From contig CAJFCV020000004.1 of the NCBI GenBank assembly GCA_904066235.2, positions 11,284,001 to 11,348,000 on the forward strand: a DNA stretch of 64,000 bases, given 5' to 3'. Within the stretch, counting starts at the first letter, position 1; each line of letters begins with the position of its first letter. Under the pieces are notes generated by a model, which saw only the letters and a program-made list of their open reading frames with translations, was not told the origin of the DNA and did not search any database. Made by a program: the position numbers and the translations under genes. Shown here one piece after another: positions 33,811 to 45,800 of the stretch. The DNA is from Bursaphelenchus xylophilus. Lineage: Eukaryota > Nematoda > Chromadorea > Rhabditida > Aphelenchoididae.

Positions 33811-36800
33811 TTATTTTCCAGCCATAAAGGCTTCAATTTCTTCTACCGTACGTGGTACCTGGTTCATGCATTCATTGCCGGCGGCCAAAATGATGACGTC
33901 ATCTTCGATGCGAACACCGCCGAATCCTCGGTATTCATTCAGTTTGTCCACGTTGAAGTAATGTTTGATGTCCGGGTTCTGGAGTGCTCGATCGAGCAGC
34001 TGAAAGTGTAAAAAATTGGATTTGAGTTTGTGTTACCGTAACCGTTAAGGAAGTAAGGTTAGAAGGAAAGGCAGAAAAAAACAAAAAAAGCCCTGTCACG
34101 GCCGGGAATAGGCTCGGTGACAATTTGGGAGTCGGCCGGCTGGGTTTGCCGACTCCTTTTGAGAATCTTACAATTCTCCTACCTTTTCGCGGGGGTGCTG
34201 GGGATGGCGACGTTGACTGACAACAACAACAGTTGATTTTGCGATATATTTATTGTGGGAATTTTCAGGCTTATATATTATCATCAAAAGGGCGGGATTA
34301 GCTGGAGTGTCCTAGGGCTGGGCCAAGGGGGTTGGGTCCGGCCCTAGGACACCTCATAAGTGGAATCATAAAGCAGGAGATACGGAGTGAATGATCCGTG
34401 CTTACTCAGGCGTTTGCACGGAAAGCGGTGATTAAGAGGCAGGGGAAATGAATGTTATGGCAATCAAGAATCTTCTCGGCCCAAATTAATCATCCAATCG
34501 GCCTATTGAGAGAATTCCTTTTTGCTATTTTTAGTATCGCGAGGGTGTCGCGACACTCCGGGGGAGGGAGAGGGAGGAAGAAGAGGAGGGAATTTTTGGG
34601 TTACAAAAGTTTGGAACAGGGTACAGAGATTACAAAATTTTACAATAAATTTATAGTGAGCTTATCTAATTACAATAAATTTTATAGACAGGTTATCTTA
34701 TCTTTTTAGAAAGTGGGTTCCTCCGGTTCCTCTGGGCTGGTATCCGGTTGGCGGTGGCGGGAGTCGATATGTAGAGGGGCGCGGCAATTGGGGCACGTCG
34801 GGTTCTGATGTTGGTTGAGCTGGCTGGTGATCCACTCGTCTAGGCAGATCTGGTGGAAGAGATGACCGCAGTATGTGCGGGTCACTGGTCGGTCGTCCCC
34901 GGTGAGGCATATGGGGCACTGGTCCTCGTGTGCTCTGGAGGTGCTGGGCCCAGGGACGTCGCGGGGGGTTCCCAGGGCGCACAGCGAGGTGTGATGCCAT
35001 TGTTTGCAGTGTAGACACGTTTTTCTGCTTGGGCATCTGATGACATCGTGTCTTCCCAAACAGTTGACGCACCGGTCGCCGATAAGTCTTCGGCGGACCG
35101 AGCGGTCAACAACGACCGTGCAGTCGAGAGGGTTATGGTCAGCCGAGTTACAGTAGGGGCACGGCTGACGGCGTGCTTTATGGGGCCTCCTCATTTCTTG
35201 CTCCAAATTGTGGCGGAGGGAGGCGGCCAGGGTTTCGGCTTCATCCAGTCTGGTCAAACTTCGCCGATGCCTTTCTTCCTCGTTTTGTAACAAGGCGCTG
35301 AGCTGATTGATCTCCTCGGTGAGCTGAGCGCCCACCTCCGCTGCGGCTAGCTGCTGGTTTCGCGAGGCCTCCCGGAGTGCTTGGATTGCCCGGTAGTGCC
35401 TCTCGTTGTCTTCTGCTAAGATGCGCCGGGTTCGGCGAGCTTCGTTCAGGGTGTCGGTGAGGGCCTGTGCCTCCTCCTCCGCCTGGTTACGGGCGGCGGC
35501 GGAGGAAGAGGCTTCGGCAGACAATTCCTCGTTGCGTTTCCGGAGTTCTTCGTTCTGTCTCAGGAGGCGCTTGGCCTCCTCCTCCGCCTGGTGTCGGGCG
35601 GCGGTGGAGGAGGAGGCCTCCGCGGTGAGCGCTTCGTTCTGCGCTCGGAGAGATTCTACCTCGCGTTGAAGTTCCTGGATTGCGTCCGACATGGCAGGAT
35701 CTTGTGGTGCGGACGTAGATGGGCCGGGGATGTCGGCGAAGTTGATTATGTCTAGCAGCGGAATTGGGCGGCAGTGGCGGTGGCGTTCGATAAATTCTTC
35801 GTATTGAGCTTGGGTGAGGTCATCCAGGTATCTGCAGCTGTACTGGAAGACTTTGAAGAGTTCGGTCGCGACGGTTGGGTTGTTGGATTTATCCGGATGT
35901 AGACGGAAAGCGGCCCGCCTCCGGATGCTGGCCCATCGGGACTGTGTGCGGCTTTGGAGATTTATCAGACCTAGTGCTAGGATGGTTGAATATATGGTAA
36001 GCAGGTCTTCTTCGGAGGGGTCGAAAAGATGGCGACATTCGTCGTTTTGCTCCTTCTGTTGGTTTCTTTTTCCACTCATGTCTGGAAAGATTGGTATGAG
36101 ACGACCGGCCATAGATTCCGGATTTTTTCGGGGGAGGGTGTTGTTTTTCAGCATTACAGTTCATTTGTAAGTGAACTGCTAGTGGTGACGCTCCCGCGGA
36201 GGGAAGTGTTGAGGAACCGGAGGGGATGTGGGGTTTAGGATACGAATTTTGACGACAATGGTTAGGATAAAGCAGTGGTAAAATTTTGGCAAAAGATGTG
36301 GGTTGCGTGGAAAAAACTTCTCCCGATCCATGTTTTTTTTTTTTTTTTGTGTGTCGAAAAATAGGAGTTGTGGTTTTTGCTAAGGACGAAAGGGATCGGA
36401 AGAAGGGTAAGGGACCAGTGGTTGGTTAATGGTGGTGGGGCTTAGCCCGTTTGGGCAGGAGACCACGGCTTTCGGGGAGTTGTTGGTGCGGGCGAGGGTC
36501 GAGAAAGATCGCAGGTGGGGTGGAAGGAAAATTGTAGCGGAAAAGAAAATAAAGCATGATAACGACAGTTGCCATAACAAGTAACATAAGGAGGGGATAT
36601 TGGAAGATTAAAGAAGGGAAAAACCAAGCGACTTTTTCCAGAAATTGTGTAATATCGCGTAGAATGTTTCCGATCGGAACTTCATCGGCGGCTCTTGCCC
36701 ACCACTGTCCAAGTTCCTTGGACGGGGGAGGAGGAATCGTCATGGTGTGAAGTTTTCCGAAAAGGTGTAGAGTTCCGTCAGATTTATCGGAGCAGGAGTA

Positions 36801-39800
36801 GGAACAGTTTTTGTTGAATTCAGCTTCATCGGTGTAGATGTTGAGTTGGAACGTAATGTTGTTGCAGGGAAATGATTGGACATTTGTTCCATCACAATCG
36901 ACATTGATAGTCGTTGGGAATTTGGATTGGCAGAAAATGATAGCTTGTGCTCCCGAATGACAAGACTTGCATCCGGTCAATTGTTGTATCACGGAAGGTG
37001 CACACTTTGCACGATAATGAAACGTAGATATCGTTGCGTTTTGGAAGGCGATGTGAACCAGAATGGCGGTCTGTTGAGCGATTTCTGCCGTGATGGTGTG
37101 ATTTTGATAGTCGATCTTTATTGGACCCGAAGTGAACGGGAGTTTTACCTCCTGGCTGTGCCATAGGTCCATAGGGTTGCGGTAGTTGCATGTGCATTTG
37201 GTGTGGAAGTCGCTGGGGCTGCATGAACAAGTTTCATGGGGGAATGTACACTGGAATCTTCTGGCATCGTCTTCTGAGCGGCATTGGAAGACCCCTAGGC
37301 TGCCCGGAGCAGGTTGTTGGGGGTCAGAGGCTGCGGTGGTGATGGCCTCGTTGGTTCCCACTTTTATAACCATAGGTTGATACAGAATCGGTACCTGCGG
37401 AGTGGATATGGCCTGTAGAGTGAAGATCTCGTCTCCGACGTGGACGGGCTTGGCGGCCACCAGTTGTATGAGGGACGTTTTGCCGCCCACTTCTAGGATT
37501 ACTGACGCGGTTATAGTCCACGTGGGGCAACGTCCTATTAGGTAAATGTTGTTGGTTTTTGGTAAGGCATAGAGGCGCCAGAAGTTACATCCCGGACTGC
37601 AGAGGAAGCAGCCGCAAGTGGCGCACCCACAGGCCCGGGTACAGTGGGAGTAGCCGGGGGCCCGACGGGCTAATAGTGAAAATTCGGGGAGGTCGTCGGA
37701 CGTGGAGACCTTTTCACATTGATATCCTTGACAGTACGAATTCGATGCCATATCACATCGATGGACGGATTCAACTGTAGTGGCAAAGTCTCGTGTATGG
37801 TAGCCGTATTTAAAGTTGCATTTAAACTTTAGCTGGAGGGTAGTCAAGCGGAGCATATATGATCCGTTGAGTGGGGTGGTGATTCGAAGACAGCTTGTTT
37901 CGTTGATGGGCCGTAAACTGAGTTGGATGGATTGGGAGAGGGAACAGGTCTCGACGTTGGATTCTTCATCAAAACGGCAGTTGTGAGTGCTCGCGGTTAA
38001 GGCGGTTACCTCTGAGCAACCATTAACCCACGGAAAGAGTCCGAAGAGGAGGTAAATGGTGCCTGTCGTCCGAAGAAGACGTCGAATTCGGTGTGGAGCC
38101 TGGTATCGTGGTTGCCGAGGGTTTTGTGGACGGCATCGAGTCCAGATCCATCTGGCTGTTCGCCAAATCCAAGTGTGTATGGCGAGTAGGACGCAAATGA
38201 AAGGTATCAGAGCGAGTAATACTCCCATCCAGATGAAGATTCCTGTTTTTTGGATAGCTGTGCAGCAATCCCACCTCCAAGGGGCACAGTCCTCTGCTGT
38301 ACAAGGGTTGGGCAGGGAATCCGTAGCCGAAACGGTGTTAATAAGAACTACGCCTAGAAAATAGGCGACTAGTGTGGTGGAAGAAGAATTCTTTCTCGGA
38401 TTCCGTCGGGGTGGCGGTGGGCTATCTTGCTGGTTGGACGTTCTTGGGATTCCTTCAGTTGCGTTTGGGATCTCGGGTTGAAGTTCGAGCGGATAGAGGT
38501 GTTTCGGGGATCGGTGGAGGACCAAATGGGGCGGTGTAGCGAGTTGAATTTGGATTTTGTTTGGAGTGACGATCTCCAAGATCTTCGCCATTTGCCACTT
38601 TCCTCTTCCGAGTCCTTCCTCATGGACAAGCACAACTTCTCCTTTCACTGGGAGTCGATCGATCGCAGATCTGTCCTGTTTGTGGGTTGTTTGATGTCGC
38701 TCGGCCAGAGTGAGGAGGTATTCCGAGCTCCAAATTTTCCAGAATTGGTTAATGATTCTTTGTTGCTTTCTCCAAAGATCCATTAACTTGGTGACCGATG
38801 ACGGCTTAGGCTCGAAGGTGCCATCCTCGGGGTCCCAAGGGTCGAGGAGAGGGACTCCGATGAAGGCTCCTGGTTGGATGCAATCGATGGGTCGGATCGG
38901 GTGAAATGATTGATCATCGATTTTTGAGGGTACAAATGTCAGTGGACGGGAATTGACGATAGCTTCTACCTCGGTTAATACCGTCATCATTTCAGGCAGC
39001 GAGATCTTTTTCTTGCCGATGGCTCTCTTGAGTGCCGTCTTCGTTACTCCCATCAATCTTTCCCACGATCCGCCCTGCCAAGGGGCAGATTCGGTGATGA
39101 AGCTCCATTTAATTCCGCGCGTTGCCAAATACGATTGTACGTCTTCGGATTCAGCCCATGCAAGGGTGATTGCTTGAGTTGCGAGGCGGAATTGGGGGGC
39201 ATTGTCGCTCCAGACTTCGGCTGGGGTGCCCCGTCGAGAGATGAATTTTCGAAGGGCCTGGAGGAAGGCGAGGGTGGAAAGGTCCAATACGAGCTCGAGG
39301 TGTACGGCCCGTGAGGTGAGACAAGTGAACAAACAGATGTATGTTTTTATGGTGTCGGTAGTGGTGATGCTGACGGAGATGGGACCACCGTAATCCAGGC
39401 CTGTGTAGTGGAATGGAGGGTTTGGTTGTACACGCATGTGTGGGTAATTGGGAAAGGGTGGAAGCGCGAACGGCTTCAACGTTCGGCAAGAACATTGACG
39501 AATGCTGGATTGGACAAGGCGTCTGGCTTTTGGAATCCATACGCGGTAACGAAGGTGACATAGCGTAGTTGAAGTGGACGCATGTCCCAATAGTTGGTGG
39601 ATATGATGGATGTAGAGTGCGGTCCCGTAATGGGGAGATGGTAGGAAGATGGGGTTTTGTGCTGTCGTAGGGAGAGAAGCATGGGCGAGCCGAGTACGAC
39701 AGCGAAAAATTTGTTCAGAATCTTGATACAGGTTGAGCTCGTGCTGTTGAGCTTTTGTTGGGGGTCGTTCTTGTTGCATTAACCGAAAGAACAATTTCTC

Positions 39801-42800
39801 TGCAGTATGAAATTGGGTTGTGTGTGGGGTGGACGGCGTGGTGTACACGGAAAGCCAGGGATATTTCCGTTGAGCGGTATTGCTGGTCGAGAGTACGGTC
39901 GCCAGGTACTGCAGTACACACACAAGGGTGTGGATGAGGATGGTCCAACGGCTGAACCGAGTAGCATCGATGAGGGGTATAGGTGCCGTTGTTACTTCGG
40001 CGACAGCAGTGATATCCTCCGGAGCTTCGTAGAGTTCCGGTTGATTTGGCCATTGGCTTGGTGACTGCCGGAGCCAAGCGGGACCTTCGAGCCAAAGTTG
40101 TGATGGTGGACAACGTTTGGTAGCCGAGTCAGCTGGGTTTTCTGCCGTGGGAACGTATCGGATCGAGGCGTTGGGGACATTCTGCCAGATGGAGTTGACT
40201 CGATTCTTGACGAAGATTGGAAGTGTTCGACGAGAAAGAAGCCATGTGTGGACGATCCGTGAGTCTGTCCAGAGGAAGATGTTGGTGAGCCGAATTGACG
40301 GTAGCTCAGTCGCAATTGTGCGAGCAAGGTTAGATCCAATGAGAAGTCCGAGGAGTTCCAGGCGGGGCACGGTCATGCCTTTTATGGGTCCCAGACGGCT
40401 TTTACCGATTAGGAATGACACATCGATAAGGTCGCCTGACTGAGTGCGAAGATAAGCGACTGCGGCATAAGCTCGGTCAGAAGCGTCACAGAACACGTGA
40501 AGTTCAGCGGAGTCAGAAGAAAATGGGCATACGTGGCGTTGGAGTGTGGGCATTGTGGATGTCTCGAGTAACGATTGAATTTGATTCCATTCAGAAAGAA
40601 GGTCTTCCTGTAGTGGGATGTCCCAGTCTTTACCTTGTTGCCACAACTTTTGGAGGAGGAGTTTAGCTTGGAGGATCAAAGGTGCATGAAAGCCTAAGGG
40701 GTCGAACAGGCTAGCGATCCTTTTGAGGATGGTTCTCTTTGTGGCAAGCTGTTCGGAGTTTGGGGTTTTCCAGGGCACGAGAGTGAGGATATCGGTGTTT
40801 GTATTCCACTGTAGGCCTAGAAATTTGACAATTTCCGGGATCTTTTCTCCTTGTTGTTCCAAAAAGGCCTTGACTGTTGGATGGCTGGATTGAAACTCTC
40901 GGAGGTTCATTTTTGCTTCGCTGAAGATTTGTCGTGAGAGGTGATAAGCGTCGGTAGCTTCTTGGACGTCGGAACATTCGATAAGTACGTTATCGACGTA
41001 CGAATTTTTTCGCATTGCTTTGGCCAAGGGATGTGGGTAGTGTTGGAGATGGTAATCCACGCAGGCGGCGAGGAGGAAGGGTGATGAAACGACTCCAAAA
41101 CAAACCCGATTGAAGCGGAAGACCATCAGGTTGGCACCTTCCGCGGGTTGGGTGACGTCACGGACCCAGAGGAAGCGGGTACAGTCGCGGTCACGTTCGT
41201 CCAGTGATAATTGGAGGAAAGCTTTCTCAACATCGGAAAGCAATGGAATCTTGGTAACACGAAATCGAAGAAGCATGCCAACCAGTTCGGGGAGGAGGAC
41301 TGGTCCGCGGAACATGTGGTCATTCAGGCTCTTTCCGTTGGGAGTTTTACAGCTAGCATCATAAACCACACGTAATTTGGTCGTGGTTTTGTCGGGGGTG
41401 ATGACGGGTTGGTGGGGGATGTAATGGAGAGGTCCCTGACTCGGTTGATTGAGAGGGACTTCCTCGATAATGCCCTTGGTGAGTTGATCGGAAAAGATCT
41501 CACTATATTGTTGGAGGAGGGTTGGATTAGCGCTAAGGCGGCGGAGTGTAGAACGGAGTCGCCCGAGGCAACGGCCGAAATTGCTTTGAAGAGTGGTAGG
41601 AGTGCCTTTCCATGGCCATCGACAAACGTATCGACCTTCTTCATTACGAGTGACGGTTTTAAGGAAGGCTTCCATTGCGAGGTCGTCGTCGTTACGACTG
41701 GGGTCGTCGTGGATTCCCAAGTGTTCGAGGGTCCAGAATTTTGTGAGTAAGGAACTGAGCTGCTTTTGTTCCGTATGTTTCACGCAAATCGACACAGGCT
41801 CGGTTGAGGAATCTTTGGGGGTCTCCTCTGTCGGAATGGATATGTGGAATACTTGTGGGGAATGCTGGGTGGTGTATGCTGTATCACAAGTTGGGCAAAG
41901 AGTAGCATACTTGTCCTTACCGCCGACCCACTGAGAAATATCGGTGGGATCGGTGGGATTCGGGACAATCCTTTTGCTGTAAGAGGCCGGTTCACCACAG
42001 ATATCACAATTTCCGAGCAGAGTATGACGGAGATCCGCAATGGCCCATAATGGAGCGAAGTTGTAGTTTGTCTTCGGCGTAGGATTGTCGAGATAAGTCC
42101 CGTTTAGGAGTCCTGTGACGATGATAGTCTTACCGAGGTCGCGAATCTTCTGGCAGACTACAGCCAATTCGGGGAAAAAATGGGCACCGTCGATGGCCAA
42201 CACGTCGTAGGCATTCAGTAAGGCAATCGTACTGTTGAGGTCGGCGATTCTCATGCAGGCGTGGGTCTGGCCGTCATGAGTCACAATTTGGTTATCTTCG
42301 GTGTATCTGATGTCCGCAACGTGCCGTATTCTCAAGATGCGGGATTGCTCAGGAAACTCATTCAATTTTTCCAAGAGGAGAGTTGTTTTTCCTGACCACA
42401 TAGGTCCAGCGATGGCGGTGATGGATCCTTCTGTTGTAGGCAGAGGGATCGCCATTTCCATCATGTAAGAATGGTGGGTATGGGCATTGGTTCGAGGCAC
42501 TGGACTTGCCTTTCCTTCTCCATAGATGAATCGCCCTATCTTTGAGTGTGAGAGCTTGAAGCCCGAGGGGAGGTCGACTGGCTCTCCGGTGCTCCGACAG
42601 ATGTCGAGATTGTCCATTCCGAGAAGGATGGAGGGCCGGACTTTCGTCACGGTCAGTGGCGTTTCATGGAAATCGGTAGGGAGGGCAGCCAGCATCGAAC
42701 TGGTCATATTGGGAATGGAGAGAACGGAGATTTTGGTTGTCTTCTTTGGGTGCGCTGGATCGCGGATGAGTAAGTTGTACGTTTTGGTGTTGAAGGTCTC

Positions 42801-45800
42801 GCTGTGATCTCCAAATGTGTTGACGTTGACTGTGGTTATCTCGTCGGAGAGGGGTCTCAGTTTTAAGTTGGACGCGAGTTTTTCGGTGATGAAGCTGCGA
42901 GTGCTTCCGGAGTCACTGAAAAGAACAGCAGGTCTGCTTACCTTCGAGATGTCGGGGTTGATTGCTTCCACTTCGGTGGTCATGAGTAGAGTTGTTGATA
43001 GTTTGGGCTTTGGCTTGGTATTTGTCAGGAAGGCTTGTTCTGACTGGTCATTGTCGTCCAATTCATCTTCGTTAATAACGACATGAGTCTTTTCCTTTCG
43101 TGGATTGGAAGGCGGCCTAGTTTTAGCCGAAGGGGTGGTTTTGGCGGGTATCGGAGCAAAGGTTACTTTCTGCGCTGGTTTGCTTTTTTGAGCTGGTCTG
43201 CTTGGCCCGGCCGGGTTGTTACGGAAGCACATTGAGGAGTGGTGCCGTTGGTTGCAATGGCGGCAGGAATGTTTGGAGGGGCATTCGGGGACGAAATGTC
43301 CAGGTAGAAGACAATTGCGGCACAATTTCTTCAAACTTGCTTGTCGTTGTCGTTCTTGGGGTTCGCCATATTTGGAACACTTGTAGGTGAGATGTCGGCC
43401 TTCGCACAGGTGGCAGGAGGGCCCATTGGGATTTTTCTCGTCTTGGTCAGCGTTATAATGAGAGATCAATTGGTCGGGCCGTCGGGGTGTATTTGGCCGA
43501 TTTGGGAGGCGTTTCTGGTCTCCATGGTTGTCGGAAATCATTCGATCGATATTTGCCTCTTTGCGGAGGACATCTCCTACGGCATCTAACATTTGTTTTC
43601 CTTTAGGGATGATGGTGGCATCCTTGTATACTTTTTGGAGTACGTAGCGCGGGAACTTGCTTTCAATGACTTGGGCTAGGAGGGTGGTGTCGGCTGGGTC
43701 ACCCATGGACAGGAGTTGGGAGTACAATTGGTGTAGACGGGACCATCCTCGGTAGAGGTTGATGGATCCCTTGTCAAGGATACGGAATTGAAGGATTTCT
43801 GCGCGGAGTCTGTGGGTGACTCTGAGGGGGTCACCGTAGAGGTCCTTGAGGGTTTGGACGGCAATGTTGTAGTCGGCGTTAGAATTTCCAAGGTGGGAAA
43901 GTGCTGCTTTTGCCTCACCTTCGAGGCATGATCGGAGTTGGAAGAGCTTCAGGCACGGTTCCAACTTTCGGTTGTTTACCATGGCGTTGAACAGATCCCA
44001 GAATTCATTCCATCGGCTTGGGTTGCCGTTGAATTGGGGGATTGAGACGTTTGGAAGGAACAGGAGGTCCATCCAGCCGGGAGAGGGCTGGTTTAGTTCG
44101 GCGGGAGGGTTTACCTGAGTCGCAGGAGTAGCCGGCGTGCTGGGACGGGTCGGCGTGGTTGGGGTGGAGAACACGGCCTCATTAGAGGGGACGATGTCCA
44201 GTGTTCCCTCGCCATTGTCGTACAGGTCATTAGGGTCGGTCAGTTCGAGTCGGTTTGATGTGGCTTCGCGCAGAAGCCCGATGCGGAGTCGGAGGTGGTC
44301 GACGGCGGTGCGACCTTCCTCGACGAGGGGGCGGAAGTCTCCATGAGCGGTAATGTAGTTGTCGAAGGTGGTCTGTTCGGATGGGTTGGTTTCGATGATG
44401 CGTTGCCATTGGTTGTGGAGCTCGTCTAATCGTTGAACATTTCGGGATAGTCTTCGGAAAACATCATGGGCAGTTTCGAAGGTGTTATAGAGTTGCTCGT
44501 CATTGATTTCAGCGGGATTTAGGTCTATTTCCTTTTGGATTTGAAGGTAGGATCGGAGGGCATCTTGTAGGCGGCGTTTTGCCAAGCCGATTGCTTGGCG
44601 GATTTTGCCGGAAGGGGAGTCCATAGTTCGGGGGGACTTTTTTGAGTTGATATCGCCTTTTAGCACAAATCAGATAAGCACAGGTAGAAGATTCAGCAAG
44701 TAAAAGGATACAGGTAGAGGTTGGGATCAATCTTCGAAGCAGGGATCCTGCGTTGGGGACTTGCGCGTGGTCTCCGCGGTAGTTGAGCTTCCCTTTAGGG
44801 AGCTGACTTCTTAGCTACCCTTTTTTGGGAGCTGCCGTTGGTTTCAGAGGCGCGATCTAGGTCTACCTTTGGCGGACCTAAATCACGTCGGGGTCACCAA
44901 AAATTGTCACGGCCGGGAATAGGCTCGGTGACAATTTGGGAGTCGGCCGGCTGGGTTTGCCGACTCCTTTTGAGAATCTTACAATTCTCCTACCTTTTCG
45001 CGGGGGTGCTGGGGATGGCGACGTTGACTGACAACAACAACAGTTGATTTTGCGATATATTTATTGTGGGAATTTTCAGGCTTATATATTATCATCAAAA
45101 GGGCGGGATTAGCTGGAGTGTCCTAGGGCTGGGCCAAGGGGGTTGGGTCCGGCCCTAGGACACCTCATAAGTGGAATCATAAAGCAGGAGATACGGAGTG
45201 AATGATCCGTGCTTACTCAGGCGTTTGCACGGAAAGCGGTGATTAAGAGGCAGGGGAAATGAATGTTATGGCAATCAAGAATCTTCTCGGCCCAAATTAA
45301 TCATCCAATCGGCCTATTGAGAGAATTCCTTTTTGCTATTTTTAGTATCGCGAGGGTGTCGCGACAAGCCCTTCGATTTTCTTCAAATCTCACAAACTAA
45401 ATCTGAATACAGCACAAATCAATGTCCAAAATTTTAAGCACAAGTTGTGTAGTGAGGGCCGAGATATTCCAAAAGCGAGAGATAATGAAAAATGAGGAGT
45501 CAGTCAGAGAGAAAAACACTTTTTGGCTATATCTTTCTTTTTTTTTATCTTTCCCAGTTTCGCGTGGAAAACACTGATATTTTCTGGAAAAATTACTCTA
45601 TACTTTAGAAATATGTGCAAAAAATTTCACGCCAAAATTTGCATAAAAGTGCCACATTATCGTCAAATTTCCGATCAAAAAATCTCGATAGAACAACATA
45701 TTTCTAGAGTCAAAAATCTGACATAAGCCTTCTAAAATGTTGCTCTAAATTCGTCCAACATTTTCATCCAATTCTGCGCCCTTCAATTCCACTTATAAAC

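Larger units (their letters stand above)
34094..45366 (-). mobile_element. complete BEL/Pao LTR retroelement (11.27 kb) with envelope, thymidine kinase and RING accessory gene
   Basis: Two 462-bp LTRs read identical throughout, begin TGTC and end GACA, and the element is flanked by the 5-bp target duplication AGCCC (34089-34093 and 45367-45371). All element genes lie on the minus strand. Transcript order: 5' LTR (45366-44905), primer-binding site, leader, gag-pol-env frame (44624-36426), spacer, accessory frame (36154-34706), short 3' spacer, 3' LTR (34555-34094). Identical LTRs and two intact long frames indicate very recent insertion, so the element may still be mobile. Domain order and YVDN active site place it in BEL/Pao. 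Confidence 0.96.
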
